From positions 1 through 10,173 of the forward strand of contig CANQHH010000031.1 of the NCBI GenBank assembly GCA_947623615.1: DNA of 10,173 nt. The letters run 5' to 3'. This document shows, piece by piece, positions 1 to 5,478 of this stretch. The notes beneath the pieces were generated by a model, which worked only from the letters and a program-made list of their open reading frames with translations, did no database searches and was not told where the DNA came from. Numbering within the stretch: position 1 is the first letter of the stretch; every line of letters begins with the position of its first letter. Both the position numbers and the translations under genes were made by a program. Origin of the DNA: an uncultured Clostridia bacterium. GTDB lineage: Bacteria > Bacillota > Clostridia > TANB77 > CAG-508.

Positions 1-177
1 AGGTACTATGGATTGCTTAAACAAAGTGATAGACAAGATATAAGTAAATATTTTAAAATTTCTGACAAGTTACTAAAGCAGATACTTGTAAACCTAACAA
101 TGATAAGAAATATCTCTGCACATTCAGATAATACTTGTATTAAAACATTTAACATTGTTTATATTTATAATTGCTGA
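1..177 (+). pseudogene. Abi_2-type abortive-infection protein, C-terminal fragment (partial, 3' end truncated)
   Basis: The plus strand is open from base 1 to a TGA at 175-177. The first 40 or so residues (starting RYYGLLKQSDRQ, then ISKYFKISDKLL, then LVNLTMIRNISAHSDN) look like the C-terminal half of Firmicute Abi_2/AbiD/AbiF-like proteins. They include the RNISAH stretch (106-123), which matches the Rx4H catalytic motif of HEPN ribonucleases. In intact relatives the motif is followed by a conserved segment of roughly RLFN type. Here it runs at once into a tail (starting IKTFN) that is antisense to the LytTR gene, so the real 3' end is lost. Family knowledge suggests phage defence by RNA cleavage; that this copy is inactive is my inference. 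The 5' end lies outside the window, so the upstream part may be intact or not. Confidence 0.72.
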
Positions 178-492
178 ATTAGATATCCTTATAAATTCAT
201 TCTTTGGCAGCATTTCTTCAAGATAATATAATCTTTCTTTTATTTTGTATATGCCATTTTTAGTTTTACAAAAATTGTTTTTTTCTTCACTATAAAACAT
301 TATGATATCCAATACATTTATTACGAACAAGTCATTTCCTTGAGTTCCAATTATCTTTTGTATAGATTTTGTTGACTCAGATATCAAATTATTTTCAAGT
401 CTTTGAACCTGTTCATTTTTTACTGGAGCGTTTATTACTATTTCGATATCTTGATACTCATTTGAAATATTAGTACGTACTTTAATATTCAT
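124..492 (-). pseudogene. LytTR-family DNA-binding transcriptional regulator, C-terminally truncated
   Basis: The reading frame gives 122 residues. The N-terminal part (about 1-45) resembles the short leader of stand-alone LytTR regulators. From about residue 50 there is a LytTR DNA-binding domain, with a strand of type DLFVINVLDIIMFY, then YKIKERLYYLEEMLP, then FIRISNSAIININNVKCFNTS. The last part is the LytTR signature (F-R-I-S/N-S-x-I-I-N-x-x-x-V). Relatives continue for about 25-30 residues with a final beta hairpin and an YVSRR-like stretch; here the frame stops just after NTSII at 124-126, so the domain is incomplete. I chose the ATG at 490-492 rather than the in-frame ATG at 499-501. 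The AGGAGG (502-507) directly abuts the upstream ATG but sits 9 nt from the lower one. No partner DUF3021 membrane gene follows. It converges on and overlaps the Abi fragment. Confidence 0.75.
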
Positions 493-514
493 TTTCCTCA
501 TCCTCCTTATTGTT

Positions 515-543
515 ATTATAGCAGGTTCAATATTTTGGTAATT
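515..543 (-). promoter_or_regulatory. Putative promoter of the LytTR gene
   Basis: On the minus strand a perfect TATAAT lies at 520-515, about 23 bp before the start codon and just upstream of the AAGGAGG ribosome site. No good -35 hexamer is seen at 17 bp. A weak TTACCA lies about 15 bp upstream, which suits an activator-dependent promoter. The direct repeat at 550-579 sits directly upstream. Confidence 0.45.
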
Positions 544-549
544 TTTTGA

Positions 550-579
550 GATAACTGGTCGTATTTATGGATAAATGGT
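550..579 (-). promoter_or_regulatory. Candidate LytTR operator: two ACCAnTTATC direct repeats
   Basis: Reading the minus strand, ACCATTTATC (579-570) and ACCAGTTATC (559-550) are 10-mers differing at one base, exactly 20 bp apart start to start (about two helical turns) and just upstream of the LytTR gene's -35 position. LytTR regulators such as VirR and AgrA bind direct repeats about two turns apart, and the VirR box core is CCAGTT. Autoregulation is inferred, not shown. Confidence 0.45.
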
Positions 580-582
580 AAA

Positions 583-600
583 TCGACAAAATGTCGACAA
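583..600. repeat. Tandem TTGTCGA repeat / TCGACA-AAA-TGTCGA hyphenated palindrome
   Basis: TCGACA (583-588) and TGTCGA (592-597) form a perfect inverted repeat around AAA. On the minus strand the same bases read as two TTGTCGA copies 11 bp apart (one helical turn). The unit resembles, but does not equal, the Spo0A box TGTCGAA. It lies upstream of the LytTR operator candidate and could be a binding site; no regulator is assigned. Confidence 0.35.
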
Positions 601-696
601 CTGAAATTAAAATCAAAAGATGGAAAATTTTATAGTATATTAAACTAATAATGCTAGACTAATTTATATATACAGTTGATTAATTGAATTATTTTT

Positions 697-751
697 TTGA
701 GCGAAAAGTGGGAGGAGAATTTTTCGAAAATAACCTCTTTAATCGCTCCAA
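697..751 (+). other. Long predicted RNA stem-loop, possible small RNA or leader remnant
   Basis: The plus-strand RNA can fold into one extended hairpin. GAGCGA 699-704 pairs with TCGCTC 743-748, AAAG 705-708 with CTTT 737-740, AGG 713-715 with CCT 734-736, and ATTTT 719-723 with AAAAT 727-731, giving about 18 pairs with small bulges and a TCG loop. It is followed 10 nt later by an intrinsic terminator, the arrangement of a small RNA or riboswitch-like leader. I do not recognise a known riboswitch class, and no clear promoter is visible just upstream, so expression is uncertain. Confidence 0.35.
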
Positions 752-760
752 TTTAAGACA

Positions 761-794
761 ACTTATGAACTTTATAGGGTTCGTAAGTTTTTTT
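761..794 (+). terminator. Intrinsic terminator with no obvious upstream gene
   Basis: ACTTATGAAC (761-770) pairs with GTTCGTAAGT (779-788) over 10 bp including one G-U pair, with an 8-nt loop, and is followed by a run of seven T (788-794). The orientation is plus strand. The nearest plus-strand coding fragment ends at 177, so this terminator probably ends the structured RNA at 697-751, or is left over from a deleted gene. Confidence 0.65.
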
Positions 795-839
795 CGATCG
801 TATTGCTTTTATTCAATAATATAAATCTAAAATAAAAAA

Positions 840-888
840 TGTAAATTTTTACAAAATCATTGACATATACAAACAAACGTTTTATAAT
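840..888 (+). promoter_or_regulatory. Strong sigma-70-type promoter with flanking palindrome, upstream of the ORF6N gene
   Basis: TTGACA at 860-865 and TATAAT at 883-888 are both perfect consensus hexamers separated by 17 bp. Directly upstream lies a perfect palindrome TGTAAA-TT-TTTACA (840-853), and AAACGTTT (875-882) abuts the -10. Either could be an operator; that is inference. The start codon at 917 lies about 20 nt downstream of the expected transcription start. Confidence 0.85.
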
Positions 889-916
889 ATATACGAATAA
901 AAAAGGATGTGAGTTT

Positions 917-1559
917 ATGGAAGAAAAAGATTTGGCGATTCAAAATGAATTATCAAATGGAGATATAAAGAATTTAATATATACTATAAGAGGTAAACAA
1001 GTTATGCTAGATAGTGATGTTGCTGCATTATATCATTATCAAACAAAAAGGATAAATGAAACTGTAAGTAGAAACAAAGAAAGATTTCCAGAAAATTTTT
1101 GTTTTCAATTAACAGAAGAGGAAACTGAAAAATTAAAAATGGAATCTACAATTCTAAATTTAGTTCAGGCAAATAACTGGTCGCAAATTGCGACCAGTTC
1201 GAAAAATGAAAATAGTAAGCATAGAGGAAAAAAATATGTTCCATATGTTTTTACAGAACAGGGAATAGCTATGTTATCTGGCTTACTAAAAAATGATATA
1301 GCTGTTCAAGTAAGTATAAATATTATGAATGCATTTGTTGAAATGAGAAAATTTTTAATGATAAATGGACAAGTATTTGAAAGAATATCCTATATTAAAA
1401 GTTGCTAAAACAAATAAATTCCATGACAGATTTATTGTAATAGACAACAAAGAAATGTATCATTTGGGAGCTTCTATAAAGGATTTAGGTAAAAAATGCT
1501 TTGCAATAAATAGAATTGAAGATATGGAAATTATTAATAGAATTATTTTAAAGATTTAA
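917..1559 (+). pseudogene. ORF6N-domain protein (phage antirepressor-like), internally deleted and frameshifted
   Basis: The start is the ATG at 917, with an AAGGATGTGAG ribosome site and the consensus promoter at 860-888. The in-frame ATG at 860 overlaps the -35 and is rejected. Frame 1 (917-1408, 163 aa) has the ORF6N domain: IRGKQVMLDSDVAALY, then TKRINETVSRNKERFPENFCFQLTEEE, then WSQIATSS, then YVFTEQGIAMLSGLL (FTEQG at 112-116) and a VEMRKFL helix. Family members carry on for roughly 100-150 residues and end in a phospholipase-D-like tail, HDRFLIIDxKEVYHIGASLKDLGKK. That tail is present here, but in another frame (about 1383-1559: EYPILKV, FHDRFIVIDNKEMYHLGASIKDLGKKCFA). An internal segment has therefore been deleted, with the join near 1370-1395 out of frame. 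Family role: ORF6N is linked to phage antirepressors (DNA-binding); this copy is probably non-functional, though a short ORF6N-only protein could still be made. Confidence 0.82.
1175..1199. repeat. 25-bp perfect hyphenated palindrome inside the ORF6N coding sequence
   Basis: AACTGGTCGCAA (1175-1186) and TTGCGACCAGTT (1188-1199) are perfect 12-bp inverted arms around a single A. The bases encode most of the NWSQIATS stretch of the ORF6N domain. In RNA the arms could form a hairpin of about 11 pairs. The arms carry the CCAGTT core seen in the LytTR operator candidate, and the 11-mer at 1173-1183 is identical to 551-561. Confidence 0.7.
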
Positions 1560-1575
1560 ATATTTAAATATAATG

Positions 1576-1609
1576 CAAAAGGGAAATTTCAAACGAAATT
1601 TCCCTTTTG
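1576..1609. terminator. Intrinsic terminator after the ORF6N pseudogene (bidirectional shape)
   Basis: The arms 1576-1590 and 1595-1609 are perfectly complementary over 15 bp (CAAAAGGGAAATTTC and its complement) with an AAAC loop. The 3' arm ends in TTTTG. The A-run of the left arm gives a T-run on the other strand, so it could work in both directions. It lies 16 nt after the stop codon at 1557-1559. Confidence 0.85.
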
Positions 1610-1682
1610 TGCGTACTAAGCCATAAGTACCGCAACTGCATTAAAGCCTTTATAAAAATTAATAGTGATTTTAGAAATTTAC

Positions 1683-1711
1683 TTGTTATTTAGTCGTATT
1701 TATAGTATATT
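1683..1711 (+). promoter_or_regulatory. Putative promoter of the small gene at 1735
   Basis: TTGTTA (1683-1688) and TATATT (1706-1711) are 17 bp apart. The spacer holds the 11-mer GTCGTATTTAT (1693-1703), which also occurs at 558-568 inside the LytTR control region. Both regions also share TATAGTATATTA (1701-1712 and 631-642). A common regulator is possible but unproven. Confidence 0.4.
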
Positions 1712-1734
1712 ATTAGCATAGGAAATAAGAATAA

Positions 1735-2109
1735 TTGCAGATGTGGTTGCCACTTAAAATTTTAAAACTTGTCAAATATTTTGCAGTATTATTTCCAATT
1801 AATATTAAAAAAAACACAATGTTAAAGCACTGGCAGGATATTGGTGTTTATGACCAAATTTCATCTTGGGAATTTGTGGAATTTCTTTACAGAATTCCAG
1901 AAGAATACTTAGACAGGTTCACTATTGCGTGGTGGGGGACGAGAGAAAATGCTTTTACAAAGGGCATCATACAGCATCCTAAAACATGCGAGAAATGTAG
2001 AGATAGACTAATGAATTTCTATGTTGATTTTTATTGCAATTGGGATTCTTCCTACCGCAAGAAAATTCTTGACGAAATATGGAAGACAAGATGTGATTGC
2101 GATAAATAG
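1735..2109 (+). CDS. Hypothetical protein, small, cysteine-bearing C-terminus
   Basis: I do not recognise this 124-residue protein. The frame opens at TTG 1735 (an in-frame TAA lies just before it at 1732-1734), and an ATG follows at 1741. The only ribosome-site candidate is AGGA at 1720-1723, which favours TTG; an ATG at 1819 is also possible. Residues 1-26 are hydrophobic and basic (MWLPLKILKLVKYFAVLFPINIKK) and could be a single membrane-associated helix. Residues about 30-105 are rich in aromatics (HWQDIGVYDQISSWEFVEFLYRIPEEYLDRF, then IAWWGTRENAF). The C-terminus has CEKC and CDC cysteine pairs that might bind metal. G+C is visibly higher than in the surrounding genes, which suggests separate acquisition. 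It may be a fragment of a larger gene, as its neighbours are. Confidence 0.5.
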   Translation: MQMWLPLKILKLVKYFAVLFPINIKKNTMLKHWQDIGVYDQISSWEFVEFLYRIPEEYLDRFTIAWWGTRENAFTKGIIQHPKTCEKCRDRLMNFYVDFYCNWDSSYRKKILDEIWKTRCDCDK

Positions 2110-2139
2110 TGGGGTTCCGGAAAGGGGCTGAAAAAAACC

Positions 2140-2183
2140 AAAAATAAGATTTGAGTTATAATTTTAGCTCAAATCTTATTTTT
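2140..2183. terminator. Bidirectional intrinsic terminator between convergent genes
   Basis: The perfect 16-bp arms 2140-2155 and 2168-2183 surround a 12-nt loop. The plus strand ends in TTTTT and the minus strand also ends in TTTTT, so it serves both the gene ending at 2109 and the nitroreductase remnant ending at 2206. Confidence 0.88.
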
Positions 2184-2205
2184 GCTCATACACATTAAAG
2201 CTATA

Positions 2206-2398
2206 TTAATTTAATAATAAATCTTTTAAATCCTTTTTGATTTTTGGAGGATAATTATATATTGGAGAACCTATGATAAATCCACATATTTGCTCAAAAT
2301 CATGTTTGTAATATTTGTTCTAATTGTTTATCAGAAACATTTTCATCAGTAAATTGTCTAGCAGAACGTCTATTATTTATAACTTCGTTAAAATCCAT
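2206..2398 (-). pseudogene. Nitroreductase-family remnant: N-terminus joined out of frame to C-terminus
   Basis: The ATG at 2398-2396 has a GAGG ribosome site (2409-2406) 7 nt upstream. Frame 1 reads MDFNEVINNRRSARQFTDEN, then VSDKQLEQILQT, ending at TGA 2302-2300. This is the classic start of an FMN-dependent nitroreductase, where the RRSxRxF stretch binds the FMN phosphate. The next frame, open from about 2304 to TAA 2208-2206, reads FEQICGFIIGSPIYNYPPKIKKDLKDLLLN. It resembles the nitroreductase C-terminus (GxxIGYPxxxxPPKxxR-like). Intact enzymes are around 170-220 residues, so most of the middle, including the catalytic core, is missing and the join is frameshifted. A 7-bp repeat, CAAATAT, occurs on both sides of the join. 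The alternative, that the second part is a flavodoxin-like fragment (GSPIYN), is less likely. It is non-functional. Confidence 0.75.
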
Positions 2399-2476
2399 AT
2401 CAATACCTCAATATAAATATATTTTAGAACGTTATCTGTATTATTTAGAATTGCATCTTTGGTTCTTACATTTATC

Positions 2477-2505
2477 AGTATAGCATTTGGCTATTTTTTT
2501 TGCAA
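2477..2505 (-). promoter_or_regulatory. Promoter of the nitroreductase remnant
   Basis: On the minus strand TTGCAA (2505-2500) and TATACT (2482-2477) are separated by exactly 17 bp. The expected transcript starts about 70 nt before the ATG at 2398. The promoter survives although the gene is broken. It faces away from the polymer operon, making 2406-2660 a divergent control region. Confidence 0.55.
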
Positions 2506-2594
2506 TGTTTTTGGAAAGAAAAGGCTATTATAATATAGTAAAAGCTAGAACTATTATCGTGGAAGTAAGCTGTTTTAAAGAATTCTAATATATG

Positions 2595-2623
2595 TTGAAA
2601 AAAGAAATAAAATATGATATTAT
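2595..2623 (+). promoter_or_regulatory. Promoter of the surface-polymer operon
   Basis: TTGAAA (2595-2600) and TATTAT (2618-2623) are separated by 17 bp. The expected start is near 2630, giving a short leader of about 30 nt before the ATG at 2660, with an AGGGAG ribosome site at 2647-2652. An isolated TATAAT at 2529-2534 lacks a matching -35. No operator or riboswitch is evident. Confidence 0.7.
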
Positions 2624-2659
2624 AAACAAGACAAGATTTAGATTAAAGGGAGATAAAAA

Positions 2660-4324
2660 ATGCAAGAAGTTACAGAGCAATGTTTAGCACTAGTACCAAT
2701 ACCAAGAAATAACTATTCATCTAAAAAAAGACCAATACCGTTACTAGTAAATGTTTTAAAGAAAATAAAAATGGATCAAGATGAAAATGTACTTAGATTC
2801 AAATCATTATGTTTGTTTAAATTCGTAAGATATGAAAAGGATTACGATTTAACAAAAATGAAATTGATAATAAATGATATGGAAATGCCATTTAAAATAA
2901 AATTTAAAAAAGGTTTTCCATTGATAAAAGGATATAAATTAAATTTTTATGAATTTGAAATTCCATTAGATAAAATAAATGAGTTTGATATACAAAATAA
3001 GTTAATATTACAGTATGATGAAATTCGTGGAAGAATTCTATATAATATATTAGACCACAAAAAGGGTAAAAACAGAAATAGCAAAATATTTATGAAAGGT
3101 GACACATCAATATATTTTAGACAGACATTAAAAAATACAATGTATGTTACAATCAGAGAAAAAAATTTTTATGATACTTTTAAGGGTAAGGCTAAATTGT
3201 TTTTTGCTAGAATGTTAGCAAAAGTGTATTTGAAAAATGATATAATATTGCTATATGAAAAGGAAAGTAGTAGATACGAGGAAAGTGCGTCAGTTTTATA
3301 TGAAAAATTAATAGATAATGGATATAAAAATTGTTATTATGTAATTAATCAAGATAATAAGGCTTTGGAAAATTTGGATCCTAAATATTTAGAGAACATA
3401 ATATATAAAAATTCATTTAAACACATATTATATTTCTTTAAATGTAAAAAGTTTATTGGGACAGAAACTATAGGACATGCTTTACAATTAAGAATAGCTA
3501 ATAGGCATGCTGTAAAAAAATATAATTCAAAAGATTTGTCATATGTATTTTTACAACATGGCGTCATGTATATGGTATCACTAAATTCATCATTAAGAAG
3601 CGGATTTAGAAAAATGAAATATAAATTTTATAGAACTGTTGTATCATCTGATTTAGAAGCTGAACATTTTATAACATTAGGAAAGTTTCCACCAGAAAAC
3701 TTGTATAAAACAGGTCTTGCAAAATTTGATAGAAGTGTATTAAATAAAGACGCAGATAAAATAATTATTATACCAACTTGGAGAAGATGGGAAGCAAACC
3801 AAGCAAGAGAAGATGTTACAAAAACTAACTATTATAACATGATTGCAAGAATAGTAGAAAAAGTGCCAAAAAACTTATTAGATAAACTTATAATTTTGCC
3901 ACATCCACTTATGATAGATGCTGTGCGTGAATCTAAAAGCGAGATGACAAAGTATATACCAGAAGGTATTACATATAACGAGATATTAAAAGAATGTAAA
4001 TTGCTAATTACTGATTATTCATCGATATCTTATGACGCATTTTACAGAGGAAGCAATGTAATATTTTACTGGGAAGAAAAAGATGAATGTATGGAGCATT
4101 ATGGAAGACGTGCTACACTTATGTTAACAGAAGACCTAGCTTTTGGTGATATCTGCTATGATAATTCAAATTTAGAAAATATAATAAAAAGAAATTATTA
4201 TGGAGAGCAGGAACAAAGATATAAAAATAGATATAAACAGATAGTAGAATTTGATGATAATAAAAATACAGATAGAATAGTAGAATTATTATTAAAAGAT
4301 GGAATAATAAAAAAAGGAAAATAA
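2660..4324 (+). CDS. CDP-glycerol glycerophosphotransferase family protein (LQHG type) with N-terminal accessory domain
   Basis: A 554-residue protein. The start is fixed by AGGGAG 7 nt upstream and an in-frame TAA at 2654. Residues about 40-190 form a beta-rich accessory region, and residues about 195-550 form the PF04464-type transferase with a GT-B-like fold. Visible motifs are LQHG (298-301, H300), GLAKFDR (352-358), IIIPTWR (369-375), LPHP (413-416, H415) and LLITDYSSISYDAF (448-461). In TagF enzymes the two histidines equivalent to H300 and H415 are needed for catalysis, and TDYSS binds the CDP-polyol. Inferred role: transfer of glycerol-phosphate (or another polyol-phosphate) from a CDP-activated donor onto a lipid-linked surface polymer at the inner membrane face. 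There is no N-terminal membrane helix; attachment is probably peripheral. It is the first gene of the operon. The exact acceptor and product length cannot be read from sequence. Confidence 0.88.
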   Translation: MQEVTEQCLALVPIPRNNYSSKKRPIPLLVNVLKKIKMDQDENVLRFKSLCLFKFVRYEKDYDLTKMKLIINDMEMPFKIKFKKGFPLIKGYKLNFYEFEIPLDKINEFDIQNKLILQYDEIRGRILYNILDHKKGKNRNSKIFMKGDTSIYFRQTLKNTMYVTIREKNFYDTFKGKAKLFFARMLAKVYLKNDIILLYEKESSRYEESASVLYEKLIDNGYKNCYYVINQDNKALENLDPKYLENIIYKNSFKHILYFFKCKKFIGTETIGHALQLRIANRHAVKKYNSKDLSYVFLQHGVMYMVSLNSSLRSGFRKMKYKFYRTVVSSDLEAEHFITLGKFPPENLYKTGLAKFDRSVLNKDADKIIIIPTWRRWEANQAREDVTKTNYYNMIARIVEKVPKNLLDKLIILPHPLMIDAVRESKSEMTKYIPEGITYNEILKECKLLITDYSSISYDAFYRGSNVIFYWEEKDECMEHYGRRATLMLTEDLAFGDICYDNSNLENIIKRNYYGEQEQRYKNRYKQIVEFDDNKNTDRIVELLLKDGIIKKGK

Positions 4325-4326
4325 TT

Positions 4327-5478
4327 ATGAAAGAATATGTTTTTAGTTTTTTTCTTTATATAGTAAGATTTGGAATGTGTTTTATTTACTTTTTTATAAA
4401 ATTATTTCCAATGAAAAATAATAAAATAACATTTTTAAGCAGGCAATCAGATAAAGTAAATATCGATTTTGAATTATTGGAAGAACAATTCAAAAAAGAG
4501 TGTGATAATATAGAAATACAAGTGTTATGCAAAAAAATTCCAAAAGGTCTAATAAAAAAAATAGCATATTGTTTTTATATGATAAAATGTTTGTATCATA
4601 TTTCTACATCTAAAATTTGCATTATAGATGGATATTCTATCCCTATAAGTGCATTAAAACATAAAAAGAATTTAATAATAATTCAAATTTGGCATGCGAT
4701 GGGGGCAATAAAAAAATTTGGTAAACAGGTTTTGAATAAAGAAGAAGGAAGTAAGAGCAGTATTGCAAAAACAATGAAAATGCATGAGAATTATACATAT
4801 ATTACATGTACGAGCGAGAAAACTAAAAAATTTTATGCAGAAGGGTTTGGAACAGAAGAAAGTAAAATCTTAAAATTAGGAATGCCAAGAATAGATTATT
4901 TATTAGGAAAAGATGAGAAAATAGATAAGAAAGTTACCGAGCTATTAAATGAATATCCAAAATTAAAAGAGAAAAAAACTATTCTATATGTTCCGACATT
5001 TAGAAAAGGAAAGAGTGTGCATATTAGTGATGTTATAAATGCTGTTCCAAAAGAAAAATATAATTTAATTGTAAGATTACATCCATTAGATAAAAATGAA
5101 ATAAGTAATGAATATATTATAAACAGTAAATATGAAACTTTTGAATTATTAAAAATAGCAGATTATGTAATAACAGATTATTCTGCGGTCGCATTTGAGG
5201 CAAGTGTGCTTGATAAACCTGTTTTTTTCTATTTATATGATATTGATGAATATAATATAAATAGGGGATTAAATATTAATTTATTAGAAGAAATGCCGAT
5301 GTGTACTTTTTCAGATATGAATAAGATTATAGAGATAATAGAAAATGATAAATATGATTATCAAGAACTAAAAAAATTTAAAGATGAATATGTTGAAACA
5401 TCAGATATGTGTAATACAGAACGAATAGTAAGTTATATAAAAAATTTGATGGAGGAAAAAAATTGTGAAAAAGGATAA
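4327..5478 (+). CDS. CDP-glycerol glycerophosphotransferase family protein (TagB/TarF-like, WHAMG type)
   Basis: A 383-residue protein, starting 2 nt after the previous stop; its AAGGA ribosome site lies in the end of that gene, so the two are likely coupled. Residues about 4-28 are strongly hydrophobic (YVFSFFLYIVRFGMCFIYFFIKLF) and may anchor it to the membrane. The transferase domain has IWHAMG (121-126, H123) with the following AIKKFGKQ, GMPRID (185-190), LYVPTFR (220-226), VRLHP (249-253, H252) and VITDYSAVAFEA (281-292). The usual TDYSS reads TDYSA (A287) and the usual PTW is PTF. The short length, without a polymer-length extension, resembles TagB/TarB primases and TarF-like enzymes that add one or a few phosphopolyol units. 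It may prime the chain that its neighbours extend; that is inference. Confidence 0.85.
   Translation: MKEYVFSFFLYIVRFGMCFIYFFIKLFPMKNNKITFLSRQSDKVNIDFELLEEQFKKECDNIEIQVLCKKIPKGLIKKIAYCFYMIKCLYHISTSKICIIDGYSIPISALKHKKNLIIIQIWHAMGAIKKFGKQVLNKEEGSKSSIAKTMKMHENYTYITCTSEKTKKFYAEGFGTEESKILKLGMPRIDYLLGKDEKIDKKVTELLNEYPKLKEKKTILYVPTFRKGKSVHISDVINAVPKEKYNLIVRLHPLDKNEISNEYIINSKYETFELLKIADYVITDYSAVAFEASVLDKPVFFYLYDIDEYNINRGLNINLLEEMPMCTFSDMNKIIEIIENDKYDYQELKKFKDEYVETSDMCNTERIVSYIKNLMEEKNCEKG

Larger units (their letters stand above)
502..916. other. Gene-free region between LytTR remnant and ORF6N pseudogene
   Basis: These 415 bases hold no credible protein gene. From left to right they contain the LytTR ribosome site and promoter (502-543), the direct repeat (550-579), the TCGACA palindrome (583-597), a featureless AT-rich stretch (601-690), a long predicted hairpin (697-751), an intrinsic terminator (761-794), and the promoter of the ORF6N gene (840-888). 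A 46-codon open frame at 684-824 lacks a ribosome site. Confidence 0.6.

Noticed and set aside
684..824. A 46-codon open frame (LNYFFERKVGGEFFENN...) on the plus strand
   Set aside because: No ribosome site, TTG start directly after a stop, and the bases are better explained by the long hairpin and the terminator in the same place.
860..916. Upstream ATG 860 as start of the ORF6N protein
   Set aside because: It overlaps the -35 box of a consensus promoter, so the transcript would not contain it. ATG 917 has a ribosome site.
1370..1410. Programmed ribosomal frameshift joining the two ORF6N parts
   Set aside because: No convincing slippery heptamer or downstream structure at the join, and a shift alone would not restore the missing internal segment.
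1365..1559. A separate 64-aa gene beginning MDKYLKEYPILKV
   Set aside because: The ATG is a chance codon at the deletion join with no ribosome site. The conserved part is the tail of the ORF6N family protein.
1611..1633. Imperfect inverted repeat GCGTACT ... AGTACCGC after the terminator
   Set aside because: Short arms with a bulge, no T-run and no gene context; likely chance.
2206..2304. Flavodoxin or NADPH-dependent FMN reductase fragment (GSPIYN)
   Set aside because: The GSPIYN resemblance is real but short. The position directly after a nitroreductase N-terminus and the PPKIKKD tail fit a nitroreductase C-terminus better.
2592..2687. A 31-codon frame (MLKKEIKYDIINKTRF...) overlapping the operon start, possible leader peptide
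   Set aside because: It has no ribosome site and begins upstream of the likely -10 box, so it would not be on the mRNA.
3349..3567. Antisense open frames inside the operon (also 5503-5778, 6369-6599, 6818-7015, 6897-7145, 9265-9462, 9417-9632)
   Set aside because: They lie opposite well-supported genes, show low-complexity hydrophobic translations typical of antisense AT-rich DNA, and have no recognisable domain.
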